Assembly (NCBI GenBank): GCA_910587295.1
Contig: CAJULP010000105.1
Span: forward strand, 1-35,504
Source of the DNA: an uncultured Lachnospiraceae bacterium
GTDB taxonomy: Bacteria; Bacillota; Clostridia; Lachnospirales; Lachnospiraceae
Reading direction: 5' to 3'
Length of the DNA: 35,504 nucleotides
A program made the position numbers and the translations under genes. Numbering within the stretch: position 1 is the stretch's first letter; each line of letters begins with the position of its first letter. Under the pieces are notes generated by a model that saw only the letters and a program-made list of their open reading frames with translations, did no database searches and was not told the DNA's origin. Of the stretch, positions 1-7,804 are shown piece by piece.

Positions 1-20
1 TTAACGTTAGCCAAAAGCCA

Positions 21-106
21 GAAAAGAAAGCAATAAAAATCTTAAGGAGCCATTTCGCGAGGCTTTATCCTAGCGTGGCGACGTAGATTTTTATTGCTTC
101 CTTTTC
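21..106. repeat. Long imperfect inverted repeat (hairpin)
   Basis: Arms 21-41 and 86-106 pair at 20 of 21 positions, with a single mismatch at 27/100. The 44-nt interior holds a smaller imperfect stem (45-51 against 61-63 and 68-71). It lies beyond the 3' end of the SWIM gene and overlaps no credible ORF. The size and nested structure fit a small palindromic intergenic element or a structured transcript end. A simple intrinsic terminator is less likely because no clean T-run follows either arm. The family is not recognised. Confidence 0.6.
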
Positions 107-108
107 GT

Positions 109-148
109 CCGTTTAGCCAACCTCATTAACCAACTAAACGGGAATTTA
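109..148. repeat. Short dispersed repeat, copy A
   Basis: Positions 131-148 are identical over 18 nt to 6533-6550. Similarity continues leftwards with small gaps (CTCAT-TAAC here, CTCATATAACCC in the other copy). In this copy an 8-bp stem forms between 109-116 and 134-141 (CCGTTTAG/CTAAACGG). The right end, read on the minus strand, supplies the TAA stop of the SWIM gene. See the copy at 6506-6550. Confidence 0.6.
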
Positions 149-1795
149 TTTTTTCAACAACTTACCCAGTTCATTCATCATGGCAGGCCTGTTTTTATAG
201 ATTTTTTTCCATTCCCCCACAAGTTTTTCAACAACTTCTTCACCGCCACTTATTTCCATAACGCTCCGGAGTACTGTCGTGATTTCCTGATACCTTTTTC
301 TGTTTTTGGCAGTGGAAGCCTCCTGATTTAATTCCACCGCATACTTTTGGAGGATCTGCTCCGGGTAATCCGCTTTCAGGAATTCCGTATACTTTTGTAC
401 CTTGTATAGGCCCGGGCTTTTCAGGACATTGTCAAGCAGCCTGTCGTACAGTTTTTCCTCTAAATAGAAATAGTCAATTTGGGCATTTGGGGGTAGTTTT
501 TCAAAAATAATCTCCCGTTTATCAAGCCATTCATCTTCTGTATACTGTTGCTTCAGTTCCCTGTAGGTTTCCAGATTATCTGTATTATAGTTAAGGAGAA
601 GAAACCAAAGCTGCTCTACATAGGATTTCTTGTCTCCGGTTATCAGGTAAATTTCTTTTTTTAATTTTTGGTAATCACAGAGTAATCCTGTGAAATTATA
701 ATCCAAGGATATACTTTCGTCCAGGGCATTTAATGCTAGGCCATATTCTTTTGACTTCATACACAGATCAATGAAATATTTTCTCACCTGTGGGTTTTCC
801 CAATGCTTTTTACAATAATCCATTTTCTCGGCGCTGCCGCAATTTAACTGGTCAAGCAGTTCCAGATGCCGGATTGCCCATCTGCCGATCTGATAGTGCC
901 GTCCCCACCCGGATTCTTCCTGCTGGGCATTCTCTACCATCTTTTCGGTGAAAGCAAGCTTTTGCCGGAGATATTTTTTTTCCGAAAACCCTTCCATAAG
1001 GGCAGTCTCAACATACTCTTCCATATAGTCGCCGGACGGTCTGTCTATCAGTTCCAGAAGCCGGGAAAACATGGTATCCTTTTCTTCCGGGCTTGCCAGA
1101 CGTGAAAGTTCCTGCCAAAGCTGGCAGGCCTCATATGCCAGCATTCCGATGCCGCCGTCGGAATCGTCTATGGCTATAGTTTCCACGGATGTAAAAATGT
1201 GGTTTATGACTTCAAATGCCGCCATATATTGTCCGCGGTCGATCATTCGGCGCACATCCACCTGATAGATTTCGTTTAACTCAGATACAAAATCGCCTGC
1301 CTGGCGGTAATCAATAAACTGGCCTCTGCCAGAATAGCGGTAGATGATTTTGGAAACCTGCCTGATATATTGCTTTACGTCTTTCTTTTCAGGATATGTT
1401 CCTACCATGCTGTTAAACCGCATCAGCAACTTTTCATCGCCTTTCAAAACTGAGGTTAAAAAGGACCTTACAACGGAAATATCCGCATGTTCAACAATTT
1501 TTTCCACGTCATCTTTGTTTGCGGATATGTTTCTGCCGTTAAGCTTTTCGGTCCATTGATAAAGGACAGCCGCCATATGCTTGCAGTTACTGCCGCTGCC
1601 CGCATAGGGGCAGGAGCAATAAAGATCCGTAATGTTGTTCCCGTCCAGATAAATTTCCACCTCGTAATTTTCGGTGCCTTTCACATCGGCCTGCACCGAA
1701 TCACCGGAAACTACCAGGTTTTTTACGGAACCGGAAAGGTAATAATCGTATCCACGTTCCAAAATATGTTGTGCAAAATTATTTTCCCAGTCCAT
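146..1795 (-). CDS. SWIM zinc-finger domain protein
   Basis: A 549-residue cytosolic protein. The SWIM motif is at its N-terminus: Cys60-x-Cys62, then eight residues, then Cys71-x-His73 (CxC-x8-CxH). This is the zinc-binding signature of SWIM domains, which are known to mediate DNA or protein contacts. The remaining 450 or so residues are helical, rich in Leu, Tyr and Glu, and look like a repeat scaffold; no catalytic motif is visible. SWIM proteins of this layout occur alone or beside SNF2 helicases, but no helicase is visible here. The gene lies 37 bp downstream of the hydrolase gene on the same strand and may be co-transcribed with it. The stop codon lies within a short dispersed repeat. 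The domain call is firm; the cellular role is unknown. Confidence 0.85.
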   Translation of the reverse strand: MDWENNFAQHILERGYDYYLSGSVKNLVVSGDSVQADVKGTENYEVEIYLDGNNITDLYCSCPYAGSGSNCKHMAAVLYQWTEKLNGRNISANKDDVEKIVEHADISVVRSFLTSVLKGDEKLLMRFNSMVGTYPEKKDVKQYIRQVSKIIYRYSGRGQFIDYRQAGDFVSELNEIYQVDVRRMIDRGQYMAAFEVINHIFTSVETIAIDDSDGGIGMLAYEACQLWQELSRLASPEEKDTMFSRLLELIDRPSGDYMEEYVETALMEGFSEKKYLRQKLAFTEKMVENAQQEESGWGRHYQIGRWAIRHLELLDQLNCGSAEKMDYCKKHWENPQVRKYFIDLCMKSKEYGLALNALDESISLDYNFTGLLCDYQKLKKEIYLITGDKKSYVEQLWFLLLNYNTDNLETYRELKQQYTEDEWLDKREIIFEKLPPNAQIDYFYLEEKLYDRLLDNVLKSPGLYKVQKYTEFLKADYPEQILQKYAVELNQEASTAKNRKRYQEITTVLRSVMEISGGEEVVEKLVGEWKKIYKNRPAMMNELGKLLKK

Positions 1796-1832
1796 GTGCT
1801 TGTCCTTTCTTTTGATCAGTTATGCCAACGGC

Positions 1833-3173
1833 TTAAAAACCCATCTCTTTCAGTTCCCTGACAATCTCCACATAAGCTTCGATTACGTCGAATCCTTTAT
1901 AATCTTCCCTTTTCAGATCGATCATATCTCCGTGGGAGATTCCGCGTTTTCCGGTGGTGGTAAAAGCTTTTTTGAAATGGCCCCATTTGGCGGACTCAAT
2001 GGTGACAAGACCGTCATTTTTGGGCGCTCCCGCAAAGAACATCAACAGGTTTGGGATACTAAGAAGGCTGTCGCCCAGTGTGCTTTTTACGCAGGAAGCA
2101 TAGCTCTGGTAATAAACCTTAGGGGAATCAGGATATTTTTTATTAAATTCCCGGCAAAAATCCGGGGAAAGCTGTTTACTGGCATGATAGCAGTCAGGGG
2201 AGGTATCCCCAAGTTTTTTGTAGTTCGTGTCGATCAACGAGGAGATCAGGCGGTAGATTCCGTCAGGCAGTCTGTTTAAAATGTTTAAAAGCTCTGAACC
2301 GTGATGGGGCGTGGAAATGGTGGTCAGAGACGCAATGTGGTCCTCCATATGAAGGCCGCAGATCAGGTAACGGGCGTCAAGTCCGCCTTTGGAATGGGCT
2401 ATAAGGTTGACTTTATCACAGTGGTTTTCTTCCATGACTTTTTCAATGGTGGCTTTGATGGCGGCCCCGTTATCCTCAATGGTACCCCAGGCTTCCTGAT
2501 GACCATAGTAGATCAGGGCGCCGTTCTTTACCAGTTCTTTTGGTATCCTGCCCCAATAGTTAAAATACTGCAGATCCCGGAAACCGATTCCGTGGAGCAG
2601 CACTAAGGGATATTTGGTTGCGCAGACCATTTTTCCGGCCCGTTCTTTCCTGTTTTCAAACCGGCAGATTTCCCGGTCCATCTCCTCCCGCGCTTTTTTC
2701 CCGAGATAGCGCAGCAGGAATAAATTCAGGATGGGAACCCAGAGCCCCAGGACGATCAGGAGCCGCTTCAGGATGCCAAGGCTCCGGCAGGTTAAGATGA
2801 TGCGCAGGCAGGCATTTAACAGAAATAGATAAATGTGCGCACAGCAGAAGATAAGGTCGATCAGCAGGATCACAATGCCGGTTTTATCCTGAGGGAGAAA
2901 ACCCCAGCCGATCCAGGACATAATAAGGTAAAAGGCAATCTGGGATAAAATGCCGTAAAAGCTGAATTTCAGCAGGTATCTGCCACCTTGCAGAATCTTA
3001 AGCCGCAGGGTAGAAAACTGCTTTGTGATAAGAGGCATGATATGCAGGCAGGTGCAGACAGCCATATAGACCAGGATCAGTGAAACCGTCAAAGAGATCA
3101 TGGTCAACTTGTTTTCGAATGTATTTTGGTAAGTCCATACAAGCAGCAGGACCAGATGGGGTAGTAGTATCAT
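1833..3173 (-). CDS. Membrane-anchored alpha/beta hydrolase (lipase-like)
   Basis: A 446-residue protein in two parts. Residues 1-155 hold about four hydrophobic segments (roughly 24-47, 70-95, 99-122 and 135-155), followed by a basic linker. Residues 185-446 are an alpha/beta hydrolase. LLHGIG near 192-197 is the oxyanion-hole segment, AHSKGG places the nucleophile at Ser261, and Asp387 (KNDGLV) and His414 (ISHGD) fit the acid and base of the triad. STPHHGSE after the nucleophile is typical of triacylglycerol lipases and related esterases. By the positive-inside pattern the catalytic part probably faces the cytoplasm, but topology is uncertain. A lipid or acyl-ester substrate is inferred. 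The start is supported by an AAAGGAAC ribosome binding site. It is divergent from gatC. Confidence 0.85.
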   Translation of the reverse strand: MILLPHLVLLLVWTYQNTFENKLTMISLTVSLILVYMAVCTCLHIMPLITKQFSTLRLKILQGGRYLLKFSFYGILSQIAFYLIMSWIGWGFLPQDKTGIVILLIDLIFCCAHIYLFLLNACLRIILTCRSLGILKRLLIVLGLWVPILNLFLLRYLGKKAREEMDREICRFENRKERAGKMVCATKYPLVLLHGIGFRDLQYFNYWGRIPKELVKNGALIYYGHQEAWGTIEDNGAAIKATIEKVMEENHCDKVNLIAHSKGGLDARYLICGLHMEDHIASLTTISTPHHGSELLNILNRLPDGIYRLISSLIDTNYKKLGDTSPDCYHASKQLSPDFCREFNKKYPDSPKVYYQSYASCVKSTLGDSLLSIPNLLMFFAGAPKNDGLVTIESAKWGHFKKAFTTTGKRGISHGDMIDLKREDYKGFDVIEAYVEIVRELKEMGF

Positions 3174-3226
3174 GGCTAAGTTCCTTTCTGTTCAACTTTA
3201 GTGTAGCACAGCAGAGGGGAAAAGTA

Positions 3227-3255
3227 TAGACATCAGGTTTTACAATGGCTATAAT
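3227..3255 (+). promoter_or_regulatory. Sigma-A-type promoter for gatCAB
   Basis: TAGACA (3227-3232), a 17-bp spacer and a perfect TATAAT (3250-3255), placed 38 bp before the gatC start. This gives a short leader with no room for a T-box. Confidence 0.6.
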
Positions 3256-3293
3256 GAGAATGGACTTGATAAATGGGGAGAAGGAAAATAAAA

Positions 3294-3587
3294 ATGGCTA
3301 ATATCATTTCTAATGAAACCATTGAATATGTAGGCATCCTTGCAAAACTGGAGCTTTCGGAGGATGAGAAAGAGCAGGCTAAAAAGGACATGGGGCGGAT
3401 GCTGGATCATATAGATAAATTAAGGGAATTAGACACCGAAGATGTGGAGCCTATGAGCCATCTGTTCCCGGTAAACAATGTATTTCGGGAAGATGTGGTG
3501 ACCAATGGAGATACCCGGGAAGAACTGTTAAATAATGCCCCCGGTGAAAAGAACGGCATGTTCATGGTGCCGCGGACATTTGAGTAG
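3294..3587 (+). CDS. gatC: Asp-tRNA(Asn)/Glu-tRNA(Gln) amidotransferase subunit C
   Basis: A 97-residue small subunit of the GatCAB complex, which converts misacylated Glu-tRNA(Gln) and/or Asp-tRNA(Asn) to the amidated forms in the cytosol. GatC wraps around GatA and GatB and stabilises the complex. Family hallmarks visible are the N-terminal EYVGILAKLELSEDE segment, the helix ending in LDHIDKLRELDT, and VEPMSHLFP. The ATG at 3294 is preferred over the one seven codons upstream because a GGGAGAAGG ribosome binding site sits about 10 nt before it and overlaps the upstream ATG. It is the first gene of gatC-gatA-gatB, with 11 bp to gatA. Confidence 0.95.
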   Translation: MANIISNETIEYVGILAKLELSEDEKEQAKKDMGRMLDHIDKLRELDTEDVEPMSHLFPVNNVFREDVVTNGDTREELLNNAPGEKNGMFMVPRTFE

Positions 3588-3598
3588 GAGGATGGCGG

Positions 3599-5077
3599 AT
3601 GGACATTTTAGGCATGACTGCCGTTTCCTTAGGGGTGGCAATTAAAAATAAGGAAGTAACGGTCAGGGAAGCGGTGAAGGCGGCGCTTGGCAGGATTGGG
3701 GAGAAAGAAAAGGAATATCACTGCTTTGTGACGGTAGATGGGGAAGGCGCTTTGGGGAAAGCGGACGAAGTGCAAAAAAGAATCGACGAGGGGGAACTTA
3801 CCGGACCTCTTGCAGGCGTTCCCGTTGCAATCAAGGATAACATGTGCACGGAAGGTCTTTTAACTACCTGTGCTTCTAAAATTTTGGGAAATTTCATCCC
3901 CGCTTTTTCTTCGGAAGCAGTACGAAACCTTCAGAAAGCAGGTGCGGTGATCTTAGGAAAAACAAATATGGACGAGTTTGCCATGGGTTCCACCACAGAG
4001 ACGTCCGCCTTTGGCGCGACCAAAAACCCCTGGAATCCGGCGTATGTGCCGGGAGGGTCTTCCGGAGGCAGTGCGGCGGCGGTTGCGGCAGGAGAATGTT
4101 TCTATGCCCTGGGGTCGGACACCGGCGGTTCCATCCGCCAGCCCGCATCCTTCTGCGGGGTAGTGGGATTAAAGCCAACTTATGGCACGGTTTCCCGTTA
4201 TGGGCTGATCGCTTATGGCTCTTCCTTAGATCAGATCGGGCCTTTGTGCAAGGACGTGACAGATTGTGCGGCAGTGATGGAGGTCATTGCATCCCATGAT
4301 CCGAAAGATTCCACATCTATAGAGCGGAAGGACCTGGATTTTACCTGTGCCCTTGTGGATGACGTGAAGGGAATGCGCATCGGCATTCCCAGGGATTATT
4401 TTGGGGAAGGGCTTGCTGGGGAGGTGAAAAAGGCGGTCCTTACAGCGACAAAAGTTTTGGAGGATAAGGGCGCCATAGTGGGGGAGTTTGATCTGAGCCT
4501 TGTAGAATATGCGGTTCCTGCCTATTATACGATTGCGGCAGCGGAGGCAAGCTCCAATCTGGAACGGTTTGACGGGATTAAATATGGTTACCGGGCAAAG
4601 GATTATAAAGGGCTTCACGATATGTACAAGAAAACCCGTTCCGAAGGATTTGGTGCGGAAGTAAAACGGAGGATCATGCTGGGAAGCTTTGTGCTCAGTT
4701 CCGGTTATTATGATGCATATTACTTGAAAGCGTTGAAAGTAAAGGCGCTGATCAAAAAGGCTTTTGACCAAGCCTTCTCTGACTATGATGTGATCTTAGG
4801 GCCGGTTGCGCCCACAACAGCTCCTAAACTGGGGGAAAGTCTGGCAGATCCGATTAAAATGTATCTGGGGGATATTTATACCATATCGGCAAACCTGGCC
4901 GGGCTTCCGGGGATTTCTATCCCCTGCGGCTTGGATAAAAAAGGGCTTCCCATTGGCTTACAGCTTATCGGGGATTGTTTTAACGAAAAGAAATTGATAC
5001 GGACAGCTTATGCTTATGAACAGGCAAGGGGCGTCTTTGGCAGGAAGGATGGCAGGCAGGATGGGAAAACAGTATGA
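3599..5077 (+). CDS. gatA: Asp-tRNA(Asn)/Glu-tRNA(Gln) amidotransferase subunit A
   Basis: A 492-residue amidase-signature enzyme. It hydrolyses glutamine and passes ammonia to GatB for tRNA-dependent transamidation. The Ser-cis-Ser-Lys triad is complete: Lys79 in VAIKDN, Ser154 in PGGSSGGS and Ser178 in DTGGSIRQP, the same numbering known for well-studied bacterial GatA. The length is normal for the family. Its AGGAGG ribosome binding site overlaps the gatC stop codon, about 7 nt before the ATG, which suggests translational coupling. The 3' end overlaps the start of gatB by 17 nt. Confidence 0.97.
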   Translation: MDILGMTAVSLGVAIKNKEVTVREAVKAALGRIGEKEKEYHCFVTVDGEGALGKADEVQKRIDEGELTGPLAGVPVAIKDNMCTEGLLTTCASKILGNFIPAFSSEAVRNLQKAGAVILGKTNMDEFAMGSTTETSAFGATKNPWNPAYVPGGSSGGSAAAVAAGECFYALGSDTGGSIRQPASFCGVVGLKPTYGTVSRYGLIAYGSSLDQIGPLCKDVTDCAAVMEVIASHDPKDSTSIERKDLDFTCALVDDVKGMRIGIPRDYFGEGLAGEVKKAVLTATKVLEDKGAIVGEFDLSLVEYAVPAYYTIAAAEASSNLERFDGIKYGYRAKDYKGLHDMYKKTRSEGFGAEVKRRIMLGSFVLSSGYYDAYYLKALKVKALIKKAFDQAFSDYDVILGPVAPTTAPKLGESLADPIKMYLGDIYTISANLAGLPGISIPCGLDKKGLPIGLQLIGDCFNEKKLIRTAYAYEQARGVFGRKDGRQDGKTV

Positions 5078-6539
5078 GACGGTCATTGGACTGGAAGTCC
5101 ATGTAGAATTAGCCGCCAAGACCAAAATCTTTTGCGGGTGTTCCACTGCTTTTGGCGGGGAGCCCAATACCCATACCTGTCCGGTGTGTACCGGCATGCC
5201 GGGTTCCCTTCCGGTGCTGAATAAACAGGTCCTTGCATATGCGGTGGCGGTAGGCCTTGCCGTTAATGGTACGATTACCCGGTATTGCAAATTTGACAGG
5301 AAGAATTATTTTTATCCGGATAATCCACAGAATTATCAGATTTCCCAACTTTATCTGCCAATCTGCCGAAATGGTAAGGTAGAGATCGAGACGAAGGAGG
5401 GCAAAAAGTATGTGGGTATTCATGAGATCCATATGGAAGAAGATGCCGGGAAATTGATTCATGACGACAGGGAGGATTGTTCCCTGGTGGATTATAATCG
5501 TTCCGGCGTGCCGTTGATTGAGATTGTATCCGAACCGGATATGCGAAGCAGTGAGGAAGTGATTGCTTATCTGGAAAAGCTGCGTATGATCATCCAGTAT
5601 CTGGGGGTTTCCGACTGTAAGCTTCAGGAAGGATCCATGCGGGTGGACGTGAACCTGTCGGTAAGGGAAGTGGGAGCAGAACAGTTGGGCAGCCGTACAG
5701 AGATGAAAAACCTAAATTCCTTTAAGGCCATCGCAAGGGCAATTGAAGGAGAGCGGGAGCGTCAGATCAAGCTTTTGGAAAGCGGCCAAAGGGTGGTCCA
5801 GGAAACCAGAAGATGGGATGACGGTAAGAGGGAATCCTATGCAATGCGAAGTAAAGAGGATGCACAGGATTACCGCTATTTTCCGGATCCGGACCTTCCC
5901 CCCATGGTGCTTGACGATGTATATCTTGAGGAGATCCGCAGCAGACAGCCAGAGTTTCGGGAAGAAAAGATGGCACGCTACAAAGAAGAGTTCGACATCC
6001 CGGAATATGATATTGAGATCATTACGGGCAGCAAGCACATGGCTGATATTTTTGAAGCTGCGGTAGCTTTTGGCAGCCAGCCTAAAAAGGTGTCTAACTG
6101 GCTGATGGTGGAGACACTGCGCCTTTTAAAGGAAAAAGGGATGGATCCGGAAGATATCCGCTTTTCTCCGGAAAACCTTGCCAGGCTGATCAGAATGACG
6201 GACGCAAAGGAAATTAGCGGCTCTGTTGCAAAGGAAGTTTTTGAAGTGATGTTTGATCAGGATGTAGATCCGGAGAAATACGTGGAGGAAAAAGGCCTTA
6301 AGATGGTAAATGATGAAGCCGTCCTGAAAAGGACGGTGGAAGAGGTGATCGCCGCAAATCCCCGGTCCGTGGAAGATTATCGGAAGGGAAAAGAAAGGGC
6401 AATTGGGTTTTTGGTAGGACAGACCATGAAAGCCATGAAGGGCAAAGCGGATCCCGAAACTACAAACCGGCTTTTAAAGGAACTATTAAATGTAGTCGAA
6501 GAGCCAGTTGGGGTTATTGGCTCATATAACCCCAACTAA
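5061..6539 (+). CDS. gatB: Asp-tRNA(Asn)/Glu-tRNA(Gln) amidotransferase subunit B
   Basis: A 492-residue kinase/transamidase subunit that activates the misacylated tRNA with ATP and accepts ammonia from GatA. The family start YETVIGLEVHVEL, the CPVCTGMPG cysteine segment, NYFYPDNPQNYQISQ and the C-terminal YqeY-like helical part (GFLVGQTMKAMKG) are all present. The start at 5061 places the protein five residues before the conserved YETVIG. ATGs at 5049 and further upstream are possible but would add non-conserved residues. The last 15 or so residues, after RLLKELL, look foreign to the family. They are encoded by the perfect hairpin at 6506-6537, so the C-terminus appears to run into a repeat element. 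Confidence 0.96.
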   Translation: MGKQYETVIGLEVHVELAAKTKIFCGCSTAFGGEPNTHTCPVCTGMPGSLPVLNKQVLAYAVAVGLAVNGTITRYCKFDRKNYFYPDNPQNYQISQLYLPICRNGKVEIETKEGKKYVGIHEIHMEEDAGKLIHDDREDCSLVDYNRSGVPLIEIVSEPDMRSSEEVIAYLEKLRMIIQYLGVSDCKLQEGSMRVDVNLSVREVGAEQLGSRTEMKNLNSFKAIARAIEGERERQIKLLESGQRVVQETRRWDDGKRESYAMRSKEDAQDYRYFPDPDLPPMVLDDVYLEEIRSRQPEFREEKMARYKEEFDIPEYDIEIITGSKHMADIFEAAVAFGSQPKKVSNWLMVETLRLLKEKGMDPEDIRFSPENLARLIRMTDAKEISGSVAKEVFEVMFDQDVDPEKYVEEKGLKMVNDEAVLKRTVEEVIAANPRSVEDYRKGKERAIGFLVGQTMKAMKGKADPETTNRLLKELLNVVEEPVGVIGSYNPN

Positions 6540-6550
6540 ACGGGAATTTA
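6506..6550. repeat. Short dispersed repeat, copy B, with perfect hairpin
   Basis: A perfect 12-bp inverted repeat (6506-6517, AGTTGGGGTTAT, with 6526-6537) has an 8-nt loop. The part from 6533 to 6550 is identical to 131-148. The hairpin sits between the converging gatB and telA-like genes and may act as a bidirectional terminator, though a T-run is lacking. It encodes the last residues of GatB and, on the other strand, the TAA stop of the TelA-like gene. Confidence 0.65.
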
Positions 6551-7723
6551 GGATGTATGCCCGGAAATCCGGCTCATTTCAAGTAGTTTCTGCCGCATTT
6601 CATTTTCAATGCGCTGTAATTCTTCCTCAGCGCCTTTTCTCTTAACGCGTCCGTCTTCCTGTATTTTCATAACCTCGTCGAGGGTGCTGATCAGTGTCTG
6701 GTTAGTTGCCGTCAGTGTTTCGATATCCACGATGCCCCGTTCGCTTTCCCGTGCCGTTTCGATGGTAGCGGTCTTTAAGGCCTCAGCGTTTTTCCTAAGG
6801 AGGGCATTGGTCATGTCCGTCACGTCCTTCTGGGCTTTTGCGGCCTCACTGGAATGGCTTAAGCCGATTGCGATTACCATCTGGCTTTTCCAAAGAGGAA
6901 TCGTGTTGACCAGCGTGGACTGGATCTTGTCGGACATGGTGATGTCGTTATTTTGTATCAGGCGGATCTGGGGCGCCATCTGCATGGAAATGGTCCGAGT
7001 CAGCTCCAGATCGTAAATCTTCTTTTCAAAGCGTTCGCACATGGCGGCGAAATCTTTGGCAGCCTGGGTATCCTCCGGCAGTCCGCTTTTTTCTGCCTTT
7101 GCAAGAAGGGAAGGAAGCTCCCGGGTCCTGGAATATTCGAGTCTTTGTTTTCCGGCTAAGATGTACATGGACAGTTCTTTAAAGTAATTCAGGTTCAGTT
7201 CATACATTTTATCCAGCATAGCGGCATCTTTTAGGAGAGTAATCTGGTGTCCTTCCATGACCTTGCAGATTTTATTGATGTTTGTTTCTGCCTTGTCGTA
7301 TTTCGCTTTCATGTTTTCCAGCTTGTTGCTGCTTTTCTTGAACAATCCGAAAAGTCCTTTTTCTTCTTCCGCATCAAAATCTTTTAATTCCGTGACCACA
7401 TCGGTCAGCATCTGTCCAATCTCGCCCATGTCTTTGGTGCGCACGTTGTTTAATGCGTTTTCAGAGAAATCCGCAATTTTTTTCTGGCAGCCTGCGCCAT
7501 ACTGGAGGACCATCTGGGTATTGGTGATGTCGATCTGCGCCGCAAAGTCGTTTACCATTTTTTGTTCTTCAGGTGTCAATACGGCCTCCGGGATCTTTTC
7601 TGCTTCTTCTTTTGCAGGTGTTGTCTGGTCCGGAATGGATGGCGCGTTTTTGCTATCCGCCCCGAAAGGATCAAGGGTGAGAGTGGGCGCCTCTTTTATC
7701 AGGGAATCAAAATCGTTGTTCAT
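6548..7723 (-). CDS. TelA/YaaN-family toxic anion resistance protein
   Basis: A 391-residue soluble, mostly helical protein of the TelA family. Members were named for tellurite resistance and recur with stress and envelope genes; the biochemical role is unresolved. Family traits visible are the acidic Pro-rich N-terminus (about 1-45), then long charged helices. These include the segment GLFGLFKKSSNKLE, the QITLLKDAAMLDKMYELN region, and QMAPQIRLIQ plus NTIPLWKSQMVIAIGL, which are highly typical of the family. The C-terminal 60 residues form a coiled coil. Length is typical. A strong AAGGAGG ribosome binding site precedes the ATG. It lies 81 bp downstream of the XpaC-like gene, a pairing also known as xpaC-yaaN in Bacillus subtilis. 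Confidence 0.9.
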   Translation of the reverse strand: MNNDFDSLIKEAPTLTLDPFGADSKNAPSIPDQTTPAKEEAEKIPEAVLTPEEQKMVNDFAAQIDITNTQMVLQYGAGCQKKIADFSENALNNVRTKDMGEIGQMLTDVVTELKDFDAEEEKGLFGLFKKSSNKLENMKAKYDKAETNINKICKVMEGHQITLLKDAAMLDKMYELNLNYFKELSMYILAGKQRLEYSRTRELPSLLAKAEKSGLPEDTQAAKDFAAMCERFEKKIYDLELTRTISMQMAPQIRLIQNNDITMSDKIQSTLVNTIPLWKSQMVIAIGLSHSSEAAKAQKDVTDMTNALLRKNAEALKTATIETARESERGIVDIETLTATNQTLISTLDEVMKIQEDGRVKRKGAEEELQRIENEMRQKLLEMSRISGHTS

Positions 7724-7804
7724 TTCGTAGTCCTCCTTCTATGTTCTTGGTGGCAGCGTTCGTCAACATGATTTGGTGCGGCGGCTGCCGGGAGATTGCC
7801 AATT

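Noticed and set aside
1..20. Weak similarity to an integron attC core (GTTAGCC)
   Set aside because: It does not fit GTTRRRY, and no integrase or cassette array is present.
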